In this document: positions 24,413-36,510 of the stretch, piece by piece
Layout: each line of letters opens with the position of its first letter
Position numbering within the stretch: position 1 is the first letter of the stretch
Source: Siphonodentalium dalli
Lineage: Eukaryota > Mollusca > Scaphopoda > Gadilida > Siphonodentaliidae
NCBI GenBank assembly: GCA_032622095.1
Contig: CP136063.1
Span: 214,411,982 to 214,475,981, forward strand
Length of the DNA: 64,000 nucleotides
Reading direction: 5' to 3'
The notes under the pieces: model-generated
The model's input: the letters and a program-made list of their open reading frames with translations, nothing else
Told to the model about the DNA's origin: nothing
Databases searched by the model: none
Position numbers and translations under genes: made by a program

Positions 24413-24874
24413 TTAACCCTTTACCCAATAGAACGGCCCTGTGCCAATGCATTCTCTTATATATGCGAGTCGACCATATGTCGCCTCGCATATATAAGAG
24501 AATGCATTGGCTTCACACATATTAAAAATGATAAAATTGTCAAAGAATGTAGAAAAATATTATAAAAATTGTTAAAATATGGAGAAAAAAAATTATAAAA
24601 TTGTTAAAGAATGTAAGAAAAAATGGTAAAAAGTGTTAAAAAAAAGATTTTTTTAGGCCAATGCATTCTCTTATATATGCGAGGCGACCTATGGTCGACT
24701 CGCATATATAAGAGAATGCATTGGCACAAGGCATAGCTGTATCACAATGTGGTCAATGAACCGGTTCCAATGAAATCCATATTTGCATGGTGTTATTGAG
24801 ACAGACCGAAGATATTTTAGGCTGTTGAAGCTTTATTTGGGCGTTTTTGGCAGCTTTGTTGGGTAAAGGGTTAA
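24413..24874. mobile_element. TTAA element with two embedded palindromes, copy C (inverted)
   Basis: 462 bp, opposite orientation to copies A and B. Palindromes at 24443-24511 and 24657-24725. The right internal segment (ATATTTTAGGCTGTTGAAGC) is the complement of the left segment of A and B. The centre has A/T-rich phrases AATTGTTAAAGAATGTARGA repeated. Confidence 0.85.
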
Positions 24875-24956
24875 AGTGCAGGAATTCAATGTTCTCCGAT
24901 CACAAAGCTATGGGACTATCTTGTGTGGCACCGCTTGTGTTCCGACCCATTTGCCG

Positions 24957-24962
24957 ATTTAT
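24957..24962 (-). terminator. Polyadenylation signal of the PAN-CTLD gene
   Basis: AATAAA on the minus strand about 65 nt after the TAA stop of the lectin exon, a normal distance for a short 3' UTR. Nothing was used beyond the motif and its position. Confidence 0.45.
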
Positions 24963-25026
24963 TATGCATGTATAATTTGATGGCAATCGCATATTTTAAA
25001 CTAAACAGAGCACGCTAATTCCATGG

Positions 25027-25265
25027 TTACAATTCACATACATATCTGTAGTCACGACCGCTATTTGTACGGTCGCAGTTATAATCATTCATGAAAACAC
25101 TGCCACCACCAGGGTTATATTTGATTGTCATGCAATGTTGATTTCCACCGCTGTTGCGCAGACGTATGTCAGTTGAGGTCCACAAGCTATTGTTATCTCT
25201 GTTTCTCCAATCGAGCCAGGTTGTTTCATCAGTTCCATCAATATAATAGTACAAGTAATCTGTAC
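25027..25265 (-). CDS. Exon 4 of the PAN-CTLD gene: second half of the C-type lectin domain
   Basis: A terminal exon after a CTTTTATAG acceptor. Key stretches are DGTDETTWLDWRN, NQHCMTI, VFMNDYNCD and the final YVCEL followed by TAA. The cysteines of HCM, DYNC and YVC are the second, third and fourth conserved CTLD cysteines. Where calcium-binding lectins have EPN or QPD plus WND, this exon has no such triplet and has FMND. It is closely similar to the exon at 47121-47356, including the acceptor position and the stop context. The upstream half is 3.65 kb away at 28920-29084. Confidence 0.82.
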
Positions 25266-28200
25266 CTATAAAAGACACACCAGTCCCCATTATTGCATAC
25301 TTTCAACAAACATGTATCATGGTGCAAATATGTCAAAATTGAACCTACGTACTCACACATGTTCATATTGGACTTATTTGATTCTGAAATTAGCCCATTG
25401 TGAGTTTATAGTATGCACGTTAATCCGTTGAATTGCGTGGGCCGCAGTGAAAACGCATTATAAAGAGTGTCCACCTGGTACGTTGTGTCGATGAAGAAAG
25501 GTAGATTAAACAATGCCAATATCAGCATGGTTGTTGGAAAATGTTATCCGACACGTATGATAATTTGTTGCTTTCGATCATTTTTGGTAGCCACACACCC
25601 CTTGACCAAATTTGTTTTTCGTTTTCGCTATTTTTTCCAGCCATTTTGACACCCACCCCGCTATATATATATAGTAGCACAACGACAAGAACTTACGAGA
25701 AAAAAAACACTGAATGTATTTCCTTGCATTCTATAGTGATATATGGATTGGTCTCTAATAGTATATGCTTTTCTTCAGTGCATGTTGTCATCACAAAATT
25801 AATGTTTTTGGCAAACATTTTCTGGTCTGTAGATCCAGTCAAGACAAAAGGTCGTTACCATTTAAGTATTTATGATTTTATTTCATAGATTTAATTTCAT
25901 AGTACCTTTATATATTGCCATGTTTTAGTATTCTGTGATAATAGTTCCACTTAATTTTACAGCTGAAATTTGTGCTAAATACTATTTATTTTTATATCAT
26001 TTGTTCTTGTTTATATTATAATTCCCATCCCATTGATCTGAAATAATCAACTAAAACCTCCCGTATTAACAGTCAGATACAAAACTGTTCATATCTTCTA
26101 TTACAGGTTATATATGTGATTTGTTCAGTTTGATATGGTAATGATTGTCTATACAATTTTGTCCATGAATTTTAATTGTGAATGGACCTATAGTGACTGT
26201 AATTTACAACAATTTAGTAAGTACTGTCTGTTTGCAAGCACTCTGGATGTTAACTAACATTTTTCCTAAATCTTAAGACTAAAAACAGTAAAAAGAATAA
26301 CAGAGGAAAAATATTTTGAGTTGCCGAAGAAATGATTTTGGACCCACTTGACAACCCATCCACCCTGTCATATGAGCCCTGAACAAATATTTGACGCCCC
26401 CCCCCTCCCCGAATATCAGCTCCAATGACGTGGCTAGAGGGTCTTCGTTGGGAGGGTGTCCACTTTGTATTTTGCAACTGCATCCCCCCCCCTTGGACAT
26501 TGAACAGGCTAATATCTCCCGAATTCGTGTAGTACTAATTACATCCCCCCCATTTGTTTGAAATTTCCGAACTGTTTTCTCACAGTCTTGAGTTTAGTTT
26601 AGTTTAATAAATATTAGTCGTTAACTAACCGAGGAGGGAACAGGGCCCATCGGGAAATAGATGAAACCAGGTCCCTCAGCCTAGTGGGAGAACATTTTGA
26701 AATCTGAACCTGATTGCTGCAAAATTTTAGCATCTAGAGCTGTAACACCAGGCAACTTCAGGTATTGATTAAAAACAAACAGTTTCCGACTTGCCACTGA
26801 TGAGGTATCAGGACACCTCATATCCAGTAGGAGAAACTTTTGAAATCTGAACATGACAACTGCAAAATCCGGGCATCTATTGACTGTCACCAAGCTCACA
26901 AAGTGTTGGAAATTTCCGACCTGACACCCCCCCCCCCTGGCGTTGGGATATTTTTCCACAGAAATTTTCGGAGGACTATTGTAATCAGCCGCGTCTAGCC
27001 ATCCGTGCGTCCGTCCGGAGTTATAACAGTAATGATCATCCGATTTGATTGAAACTTGGTATGTAGGTGTCTCAACCAAGAACACAGGTGCTCTGAAATT
27101 CTGGGTTTGATCCGATTTGGATCCTTTAATTGCAAATTCAGTTTTTATGTGGATCAGTCATATCAAGATACAGGTTGAGTTCGAATTGAGTTTGACTCGA
27201 TTATTTTTCCTAGAATTATGGACTTTTTTCGACTTAGAAAATTCAATTTACTTCTTTTTTCTTTGGTTTCCGGATGATAATTCAAGTTTGGATTATTTAA
27301 TTGGAAATTCTGATATTCTTGTGGGGCGTTCATAGCAAAATACAGGTCAAGTTCGAATTTGAGTTTGATCCAATGATTTTTACCAGAGTTATGGGCCTTT
27401 CGACTTTGAAAAACATTTTTTATAATTTTCTGTATGAGGGTACCTTCGTGGTGTTATCAACTCCTCCTACAGTTTTGATCGTAGATATTTGAAACTTCAG
27501 AATATTGTTACCCACATATTGGAGATGTGCACCATGTATATAGATGACGGAATTATTTATTTTTTTACGGAATTATTAACCCTTTCGACTTAGAACATTT
27601 CAACATTAATTTAATTTCTTTAACAAAGCGGCGTCGACTTGCCACGTTTTCGGGGGACACTGTGGTCGGCTGACCTTTTATTCCAACTGATGGCCATTTC
27701 AGTCCAAGATTTTGACCAACAGCTGGAAAATATATCACTGTTGGTACAAAACAACAAATTCCCCATTAATAAGTTAATAACTCGTTGGAAAATCAAACCA
27801 CGAGAAAACTTTCAACCTATTAATGGTGTGAAATGTCCAACTACTGTTCTCTCAGTTATGAAATTTCCAACTATTAAACATTTTGACCAAAGTTGTGGGT
27901 GAGAACCCCCCACCCCTCCAACCCAGCCCAACCCCCATGTCGCTACATCACTGATAAGCTCCAATATGGGCTTATTTTGTTGTATTAAAATAGTCCCATA
28001 TTGGACAGTTTTAAGCACCGCGTGTTAGGTCCATATAGAGCGTATATAAAGATTAAATAACTTATTAAAATAAACTTCATATGTGCTTATTTTCAAGAGA
28101 GCAAACTGACACTTTGAATTCGCGGACCCTGAATTCAAAAGTGATAAAATATATATGAATATAGACAATGAACTTGGCCTGATAATGCCTTGCGTCAGAA

Positions 28201-31200
28201 CTAAACTGTTATATCTCCAAATTTGGCGGGAAAATGAGATATTGGTATCTTACGATTCGGTGTGGGATTTCCTGTCCGAAAATAACCATATATTGTGTCT
28301 AACGTATGCCAAATTTGAATGTGAGGCTGTGTAAAGCTGTCCCATCTAAAAAAAATATTTGACAGCGCTATATATAGCATGCAGTGTGTATATAACACAA
28401 AATGACGATTCGGTTCCATTTTGGGCCATAATTTGAGCACTTCAAACGATTAATACAAGCCAATGTGGATAATAAATATCGCCTGAGAGTGTCAACTGCA
28501 TGACAACACATACATAGACGAAGTTACAATAAATTATATTAGCTCGATAGAAATAGAACGATACCAATAATTCATGTCCCGCCAAAATTTAAACGTGACA
28601 TTATAACCAACATGCGGCATAGCGTTGCGATTTGCGATTATAATCATTACTTGACCAGCTATCTAACATAGAGAAGATCATCAATGCCTACTCAGGCTAT
28701 CATATATAATGTCACAAATTGACTGCACAGGTTGCGATCGAATGCTATAATTTACGTGATTACCGAGTTACCGTTGGTCAGGTATTTTACGCATAATTAT
28801 TAATTTCAACAGAGCAGCTATCCGCTATCGGGATATCAGTTACCAAATGGAGAAATTAGTGTTGCGAACTGAAACATATATGTATGCTAAAGCCATCTTC
28901 CTCTGAAAGATATACTCACCTTCATATACGGTAAGGCTAATCAGCCAATCGTGCATCTCTTGGTTCCTGATCTCGAACAGATGTCCTCGTTCACATTCAC
29001 ATATGGCTTTGCTCTGACGCCATGTGTGTGTGTTATTTGCACCGATTCTGTACCACAGATCAAACTGGCTGTTGTAAGTGTAGTCTGAAAATACAGTTCA
29101 TTCAAGATCTTCTTCAGTTATCTGTCATATAATTATATATGAATTCAACATGAAAGACATGTTTTATTGAACATCTATCTCGCAATTTACAAAATAATAT
29201 ATTTGAGAACTTACGATGCGGGCGAGGCACCTCTGCTTCTGAACGCGTTTGTCCATTCTGTTTTATAAAGTAAACGGCAATTATCCAATTATATTCAATT
29301 TGTTAACACAATGCTACCAACCAAGCATGTTGAAAGCATACTAACTATTTTAATTGGTCTTTTAGCCACACTCGTGTTCTGGTAATTCGTCGTATATTAT
29401 GGTTTTACTAGAATATGTAAGTTTCCACACATGAATGTCCGTACTATATTTTCATTTCGAAATATATATATTTATTATCTCACGTGACTGTCTAGGCCTA
29501 ATCCACGCTTGTGATTGGGAACTCGGTTTTCACTATTTCCGATCGTTCCGTCCCCAACACGATAGTGCGCTTCCTGATTTTAGCATACCAACTATCGCTG
29601 GTAAAATCCATAAATCTAGTTTTATCATGCTTGCTATTCTAGGGAGTTAATTTTCGCTGGAAAAGTTCAACATTTTGTGCCCGAAGTATCTTTGTAACGA
29701 AAACTAGAGCACTGTAAACTGTCGTAAGCAATTCTTAATGTTATTTGTGATTGTTCCCATATGTATTATGTGAGGATTATCCTGTTCCTACATTCGCTTA
29801 TCACAACATCGCTTCGATATGTTGTGTCAATTCTCTAAGTTGGCACTATACTAAAATTCGAAACTAATCTTAAAATTATGTTCGATAGAAATAGTTTTAA
29901 TTTTTCACTGGTTAACATGGTCTGATTGTGATTGTTTGACAGTGTGGGATCTGAGACAGCATGAAGAACGTTCGATGGAATAAAATAAATATTGTACGGC
30001 TCGGGCCACTATATCCGTGATATATGTATATAATACATGTACCTCCATGGGTAGTAGTACAGTTGACATTTTAGTTCCACGATTCCACGATAATTTGTCA
30101 TGTCCCTTTACACCCTATTCATACTACGAGGCACCAACATCTTGATCCGACATTCCCTTTACGTCATTAGTTGCGGACAATGAGGAAATAACTGATGGAT
30201 GCAGTTTTCGAACTTTATGGTTCATACTCAATTAACAGTTATTGGCCAGTTAAATATCGATCGCCCGATCTGACACCAAAATTAGTCAAACTTTCAGAGG
30301 GAATTTTCAGTGTTTTTGCGAGTATGTGGGCATCTATTCAGCGAGACTCTAGGCGAGCCGAATCGATGCCCACATACGAGCAAAAATAAATTCTCTGTTC
30401 AGCTACACTATGTGGATGTTCTGTTTATCCACCGAACAAATTTAAATGTATATGTTATCGCAGTTTTTGCCAAAAAACATCGCATAATTCACAGGCTCCT
30501 TATATAGAAACGATGACATACTTAGCGACTTTATCTGTATAGTAGAGACTTATTAATTATGAAACAATTTTGACTGCATCACGAAATAGTCCGCTTACTA
30601 ATTTCTAAATTATTCCGGAAACATCATATAGCATGGTGTAATTTCTAATAAAATCTTAATGATTCGCGTAAAGTTCAAATTTAAAACTGAAGTGTACGAG
30701 TATATAGCAGTCATGTGAATTTGGTTGTTTGCGCTTGAAACTTATTAATGAAGTCTGAACTTTAGCAGTGGAACTACATGTATATAGCTGTAGCACCATG
30801 ATCGGTATTGCGAATGCACCAGCTCACGGAAGATTATCGTATACTTTATAATAACAAACTTCAAATTTCTTAGTCAAGTTATAGACTTCACCAACTGGAC
30901 ATTGACAAATTATATTTGAGTGCGTTTTGGGGTGCATCGTTTGATCTTTTAGAAAGGAATCGCCACCGATTGCACGAAAATACGTTGTGGATGTTGACGT
31001 TTCTAAGGACACTGTCGCTAACAACGGAAACCAGCATGATCCGTTCTAATGATGCTCCATAACGTTGTTACGATCCAGACGTCACTTACGAACTGCTGGA
31101 GGTAAACTGGTTCATGTGATCTTTCTTCCTCGAATATTATTAAGTTTATCTGTCTAGTAGATGATACTTTATCTGTATAGTAGACGGATAGAGGCGTGGT

Positions 31201-34079
31201 TTATCTGATGGGCTTTATATGTATAGTAGAGAGGGGTATCGTAATCTAATCCTCACACATTTCTAAAATGTTTATCTTGCCAATTTATATACAACATAAT
31301 CGAGATCACCGACAAAGATTCCACTTGATCTGACAGATATGTCTCGATTCCACTGAACCTGCAGATATATTTGCCCGATTCGTCATCTCCGGTTTAAACC
31401 TCCGAGTTTAAACCTGGTTTAAACCCCCATTGGCGGTTCAGCCAAACCGGGTCTAAGTGGGCGTTTTTGTCGTTTAGTGGCCAGCTGATTGATAACTCCA
31501 GTCGGTGATATGAGCATGTAGTCCAACTACCCTGTTACCAAGCGGAACAAAAGGCAGGCTGATGTAATGCTTACTGACACGTCCTCAATTAGCGCGTGCG
31601 AATGATTCAACTGTGACATGATAACACCAGTCTGCAGTCGCCACTTAGATACGCCCTCACTCGAGATAATTTACAGCTCCACCCTTTGACTGATAGTTTG
31701 ACAATTCTAAACCGCGACGAAGAAAAGACGGATTCGTCATCTCAGGTTTAGCCTCGGTAAAGATGGTTTAGCTGGACCGCCGAATTAGATGGTTAGTTGC
31801 CGGTTTAAGCTTATAAAACACAAAAACAATATCGAAATTGACAAAAGCTTATACCCACACAATTTATAGGTGTGAGTGCCTCTCGCATATACATTTCCAA
31901 TCAAGATATGTTCGCTGTCGTTATTATTGATTTTCGCAATCAATAAAACGAGGCGGTCCGCATTAGGACAGTACGATTAATTATCTCGACGATACAGAGA
32001 CACTACTACTAAACCGCTGGTCTGGCTGGACCAGGTTTAAACCAGAGATGACGAATCCGTCACTTAGACCTGCGGTCTCGGGTTTAAACCACGGATTTAG
32101 CTGACTCACGGCGGTTTAAACCTAGAGGTTTACGTAGACCAGGTTTAAACCTGAGATGACGAATCCGGCCATAGAGTTTAAGTTGTATGATATGGATTGT
32201 TCGATTATTGCAATCCACTAAAATGATTTTCATATGCATGGGTGCATTTGGAAGATGCCTGTAGCTGGTTTAATGTCAAACTATCAAGAAACAATCATCT
32301 CTGGAAAATCGTTACAAAATGACAATGTCAGGCTGGCATGGGTGGGGGACTTTCGCACGCAACTCGCAAACACCGTACACACATTCAAAATCGAAACGAC
32401 ACCTCATGCTGTTTTATTACACAGAATATGCTTATGAACGGATGATCGCTAAAACACATTGTGTTTTAGATATGAATATCATTTATAGTCTCCAAAATGA
32501 CAAACATTGCCCCTATCCCTGCCACAAATGTATATAACAAACTAGTTATGTGTCATCAAAATACTTGAAAGGGCAAGCTAAATTCTAAATTCTACTTTTG
32601 ACTTAACAAATCAGCTTTTCTGGGTACGTTCTAAAACTTTTCAAAAGTCCATTAAACCGCTCCAGGATCCAGCTTCCACTTTATATGTATGTCATGAGAA
32701 CGAGGAGCAATTTGACTACGATAAATATATTATAGTTAATATATGTAATATAGTTAGTAGACATCATACCCTTGCTAATTTCATCCATACATTTATGTAC
32801 CATCTTCATTATGTGGGAACAGTTTATGACCGATAGGTTGTAAGCCACTTTCTCTTCCACTACAACTTCGTCAGACAATCTTCCAATATGACTTGTCATT
32901 GTCATTCAAGATTCAAGATTCAAGAGTTTCGCTGACACTGTAAAGATGTATCACCTGGTGAGACACAAACTTACCTATAATGGTTCACCTACAGAACTTA
33001 TCCTACACACCCAGTCACTATACCTCACATTAAGACACTATTGATTGCCCATTGGAATTTATTACTCATTTCGCAATCACATGAAAAATTGCCGGTCAAA
33101 CTTTTTTTGGCAATTATTTTTTGGCCGAGATATCACTAAGTACATGTAACTCACGGACATATCCGAAAATGACGTTTTATTTTATTTGACATCCAAACGA
33201 CTGCCGCATGTTCGTAGTAGAACATTGACGCCGGTCTTGTCATTGGGAACCATTCCTGTGGTTTTCACATTGCAATACAAGGTCATATTGTCCAGAAGTC
33301 CATGTTCAGTCATAACCCGAGGGGCATGTATTTTCGGTATAAAAAATCAATGATGGATTTGTCTGAGGGGAACATTGCCGAGTCTTCCATTGGAACCAAT
33401 TTGTTTTAAATGTTTGTTGTGTCGGAATTGTTTCTGTTGTCATAAAACAGGGCCCAAAGAGGGAAAAGTAATTACGCGCTAAGTGTTCATTATGGAGAAG
33501 TGAATTGGTATCGGGGAAGGTTGAAATTACTTATCAGCCACATATTTTACTTCGTACGATTAACTTAGCATTGTGCAATCAACAATGTTATTATATACAG
33601 TATTTGCACCACTAGTATCAGTAAATACACTTTGAGTACTCTGCTTTGATTATAGGTATGTGTAGATGTACAGAGGAGTCATGTTTCCCTATCATAACAA
33701 CTGGACGAGCGACACATGCGAGGGATAAATTATATCCCATGTTCCCTTTAGGCTTTTACCCGGAATAATTACAAAAATTAAATTAGACATACATAATAAA
33801 ATACCTACCTACTAATGTCCTGAATACACTCTGAGATGACGTGGGCTCAATAACACCATCTGAGAAGAGACAATCCTGTTTCTCCCCATCGTAAGAGAAC
33901 TCTCTACAGGAACCAGTGCACATCCTAGCACACTGCATATGAGAGTGTGTCATTTTGCTAGTAACTAGTGTAACTGTGCAACCAACCGGTGGTGCTTTGA
34001 GATTGACAAACACAGCTACCTGTTTACAATTCACTGTACACATGGTTGCCAAGATAACGGTGGCACACAACATATACAT
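25027..34079 (-). CDS. Secreted PAN/apple + C-type lectin domain protein (four-exon gene)
   Basis: Four minus-strand exons (34079-33813, 29257-29215, 29084-28920, 25265-25027) total 714 nt and splice in phases 0, 1, 1 to give 237 residues and a TAA stop. All junctions have GT donors and AG acceptors. Residues 1 to about 18 are a signal peptide; about 30-80 form a PAN/apple-like cysteine module; about 90-103 are a linker; the rest is one CTLD. The four canonical CTLD cysteines are present. The usual EPN or QPD sugar-binding triplet is not visible and the WND motif reads FMND, so classical calcium-dependent sugar binding is doubtful. Related secreted PAN-CTLD proteins in invertebrates are usually read as lectin-like recognition molecules; here that role is inferred from family only. 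The joining of the first exon to the others across 4.5 kb is inferred from phase and order, not from transcript data. Confidence 0.6.
25266..28919. other. Third intron of the PAN-CTLD gene
   Basis: No further lectin exon was seen. The intron holds several C/G runs (about 26398-26410, 26483-26494, 26920-26938), a T-rich segment and two similar blocks of roughly 130 bp at about 27111-27245 and 27285-27430. Those blocks share a phrase of the type AGAATTATGGACTT / AGAGTTATGGGCCT followed by TTCGACTT, common in invertebrate dispersed repeats. A 134-codon minus ORF at 26681-27085 overlaps the repeats and lacks coding character. Confidence 0.5.
28920..29084 (-). CDS. Exon 3 of the PAN-CTLD gene: first half of the C-type lectin domain
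   Basis: A 165-nt exon between a TTTTCAG acceptor and a GTGAGT donor. It encodes the amino-terminal CTLD half: FDLWYRIGANN, then TWRQSKAICECERGHL, then EIRNQEMHDWLISL. This matches the family layout tW..Ak..C...g.hL..i.n..e..wl..l, including the first domain cysteine in AIC. The family's usual CY at the first strand is LWY here, so a long-form extra disulfide is not expected. The exon ends in phase 1 and joins the 25265 exon to give TVYEGTDYLYYYIDG without a shift. Confidence 0.75.
29215..29257 (-). CDS. Exon 2 of the PAN-CTLD gene: short linker exon
   Basis: A 43-nt exon lies between a clear acceptor (TTTATAAAACAG) and a consensus donor (GTAAGTTC). It reads NGQTRSEAEVPRPH with one base left over, which completes the first codon of the next exon. 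Its length (one more than a multiple of three) takes phase 0 in and phase 1 out, exactly what the flanking exons need. The hydrophilic proline-containing sequence fits a spacer between the two domains. The exon is too short for codon statistics, so support comes from splice sites and phase alone. Confidence 0.5.
30824..31037 (-). pseudogene. Possible decayed signal-peptide and PAN-like exon inside the PAN-CTLD gene
   Basis: On the minus strand an ATG at 31035-31037 opens MLVSV, and a one-base shift then leads into LATVSLETSTSTTYFRAIGG and onward to KTHSNIICQC, ending at a stop at 30824. The hydrophobic start plus the S-N-I-x-C-x-C spacing recalls the beginning of a PAN module like that of exon 1 (THSHMQCARMC). 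The frame break between the signal-like part and the remainder suggests a dead or mis-assembled paralogous exon. It could equally be a random open stretch; the second half of a PAN domain is not visible. Confidence 0.25.
31376..32168. mobile_element. Nested inverted repeats built on GATTCGTCATCTC
   Basis: Outer pair: CGATTCGTCATCTCCGGTTT at 31376 and its complement ending at 32168. Inner pair: GACGGATTCGTCATCTCAGG at 31729 and complement ending about 32062. GGTTTAAACC occurs many times between. This looks like two related foldback elements, one inside or beside the other. Confidence 0.6.
33813..34079 (-). CDS. Exon 1 of the PAN-CTLD gene: signal peptide and PAN/apple module
   Basis: An 89-codon open stretch starts MYMLCATVILATMC, a hydrophobic secretion signal, and continues into a module with cysteines at about residues 34, 50, 54, 58 and 70. 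The pattern CARMCTGSCREFSYD followed by a cysteine (DCLFSDG) matches the core of PAN/apple domains, in which a helix-borne CxxxC is followed by a C..F.Y strand. The phase-0 donor at 33811-33812 (TTA then GTAGGT) is needed to reach the next exon in frame; a slightly better AG/GTAGGT donor lies 4 nt further on but is in phase 1. A second methionine at codon 3 is an alternative start. Confidence 0.62.
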
Positions 34080-34993
34080 ACTGCAAAAGGTGACTGCGCA
34101 AATAAACTCACGATTCCGCTTTACCCCTTGCGGCGTATCGAATAACGCACTGTGCGCACTAGGTTCATTCCTGAAAACTATTAAACTGTTGGACTATTTT
34201 AACACATACATTGTAGTTACTCAAATCCTTCCTCCATACAAAAAGACTTCATTAGAACAGACGTAAATCATGGCTAAATCATCAAAATACACCGTGACGG
34301 GCATGTCATGAAACAGACAGAGGCCAGAACTAACCAGATTATCTGTGTTTCTAATACAATATCGTGCCTATTTGTGTCGCAGTAAATCCGATTTACATTG
34401 TTGAAATATTTTAACATATATCTTGTAGTTACTCAAACCCTTAACTACTTCATATAAACAATGGCATCGTACTTAATTCCACAGAAGACCCCGTTAGAAC
34501 GGACCATTAGTTCTCTTGAACGTATCGATCTGTTTTACTACGTATATGATAATGGGTGAAAAATAATAATTCAGCGAATGGATCTTTGTATATAAAATAA
34601 TGTACGATCTCGACAATAACCATCCATTATCCCTTAAACTGGACCTAATGAACAATGAAGTGCAGGAATTCCGCTCACAAAGAGTTTAGTTCGACCCAAT
34701 CATGCTGTGTGTAAAAACACACTCGTTGTTTTCCTCACGTAGGCACTAACGAGTAGCATAACACGCACGTTTTTACGTGGGCGCTATCAAATAATATTGT
34801 TTTAATCGAGTAATACGTCCGAATTTGAGTTGGGTGGGGAGATGTTCCAAACATTTATGAGAATATTTATAAACATCCATATTACACATGTGTAGTCAAC
34901 AGTATCAATATTTACGGCACGTGCTCAGCTCTGGTAGGTATATTGAACATCTCGATCCACAGGACGACTTATACCCAACCAAAGATTCCATGA
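34080..34993. other. Upstream region of the PAN-CTLD gene
   Basis: No TATA box was found close to the first exon. A 103-codon plus ORF (33955-34266) is antisense to exon 1 and is not considered real. 34165-34215 and 34404-34450 share TTTTAACAYATAYNTTGTAG. Confidence 0.4.
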
Positions 34994-35518
34994 TTAAAGG
35001 CACGGGCGGCGTTCGTTGCAGAAATATTCATATTTGTTCAAATCGCCATCAACAGAAGGAATATTAAAAACTATATAGTTTTGTTCATATGCCAAACATA
35101 ATCAGGGCGTAAATAGTATATTGTCATCAAGGCAATGGTGTACGTAAACAAGAGCCTGCTCGTGTTAGAGAAGTTTAGCTTCTGTTTACATAATACAGCA
35201 CAATTCTGTTGGTTAATCACACACAAATGATATAAACGCTCTTTATTATTTCCATATCAGGAAAACAGTAACAAATAACGCTCTTTATGTTTACCTTATC
35301 CGGATCCAAACAAAAGCCAGGTTCTGTAACGTTTTTTGCTTTTGTTTACATAACAAAGGAAAAAAACATTTGACAATAACATACTGTTCATGCCATATTT
35401 CTGATTGGTATAAGAACAATGTCTGTCTATATTTTACTATTATTTCTGTTTATGGCGGTTTTTGACGGAGCTGAATATTTTAACAGCATACCCACCGCCA
35501 ACTCCGCCCGTATCTTTG
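34994..35518. mobile_element. Inverted-repeat element of the second TTAA family
   Basis: Left end TTAA-AGGCACGGGCGGCGT; right end complement of GCGGAGTTGGCGGTGGGTAT. Arms of about 180 bp carry CATAAACAGTATGTTAT-like phrases in opposite orientation. The middle (ATAAACGCTCTTTATTATTT) is the complement of 4437-4560. Confidence 0.55.
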
Positions 35519-35683
35519 CAGTTCGATATCGGATGGAGTGTTCTTTGTGATTTCCCATTTCTGCACACATACATGTAAAGATTTGACCAACTATTTTCTT
35601 GATGAGTAGATTTCCTGCCTTCTTTTTCTGTGTACATTGTACAACCAGGGAAAAATGATCAGGACACCAATACCACGGCATTT

Positions 35684-36122
35684 TAAACGGACATGGCTCA
35701 TTCGAACCGCCAAATTGGTTCTACGTTGTTTGGAGCGACGGATACGATCGGTCGATAAATAAACGAACTATTGATATACCGGCTTCGTGTTCTCTGAAAA
35801 ACACCTGACAAAGTCACAGCCATTTTTCAGACGTTTTCAATTTTTCGCTAGAAATCAGACAAATGCGCTTTATTGCTGCCATATCAGGAATAGACTACCA
35901 GGGAACGCTCTTTTCTGTTTCATGTCGCGCAAATGGCGGTTTTTTGTTTGGGACCCAAACACCGTATTCACAGTTGTATTTTGCATTACTTCAGTGCGTC
36001 TTTTTTGGGTTATATAATGCTCGTAGATAGGTAGTTCAGATATTTATCGACCAATTCGATACTGAGAAAAATTCAAAAGTGAATAATATTATGTGTATTT
36101 TGGAGCGCAAACCGCCATGTGG
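35684..36122 (+). repeat. Dispersed repeat, copy 2
   Basis: Direct match to 1262-1680; see that entry. This copy keeps ATTGATATACCGGCTTCGTG and CCCAAACACCGTATTCACAG. Confidence 0.75.
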
Positions 36123-36174
36123 CTTTAAATGCGTCATAAGTCGAGTACTATCGCACATTACACAAAATGTATGA

Positions 36175-36281
36175 TCAAGACTACCAATATATACGTCATG
36201 CTCAAGACTACCAATATATACGTCATGCTCAAGACTACCAATATATACGTCATGCTCAAGACTACCATTATATACGTCATG
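36175..36281 (+). repeat. Four tandem copies of a 27-bp unit
   Basis: Unit TCAAGACTACCAATATATAC plus GTCATGC, nearly identical in all copies. Confidence 0.92.
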
Positions 36282-36510
36282 TCTTCAGCTCTGATATGAA
36301 TATTAAACCGCTCGATCTACATGAACGACTTATACCCAACTGAATATTCCGTGTGAAGAAGCTTCCAATTCGATAACGTATGGTATGGCTTTTTGATATT
36401 TCCCATTTCGAATATATAACGATTTGATCAAACTATTTTCTTTAAAGGTGGATTATCTCTTTGTAAACATGTATTATATAGTTACCGGGTATAAAATATT
36501 AGATCTGAAT

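Larger units (their letters stand above)
29258..33812. other. First intron of the PAN-CTLD gene
   Basis: Apart from the PAN-like fragment near 30.9 kb and the nested inverted repeats at 31376-32168, no supported exon was found. A plus ORF at 30195-30389 lies over a small inverted repeat (GAGTATGTGGGCATC and its complement about 35 nt on) and is treated as chance. Short ATTCAAG repeats occur at 32906-32922. Confidence 0.45.

Noticed and set aside
26681-27085. 134-codon minus ORF
   Set aside because: Overlaps C-runs and a dispersed repeat within the lectin intron; no conserved features.
30195-30389. 64-codon plus ORF with protein-like start
   Set aside because: Its second half is an inverted repeat, so openness is explained by the foldback.
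33955-34266. 103-codon plus ORF
   Set aside because: Antisense shadow of the PAN exon.
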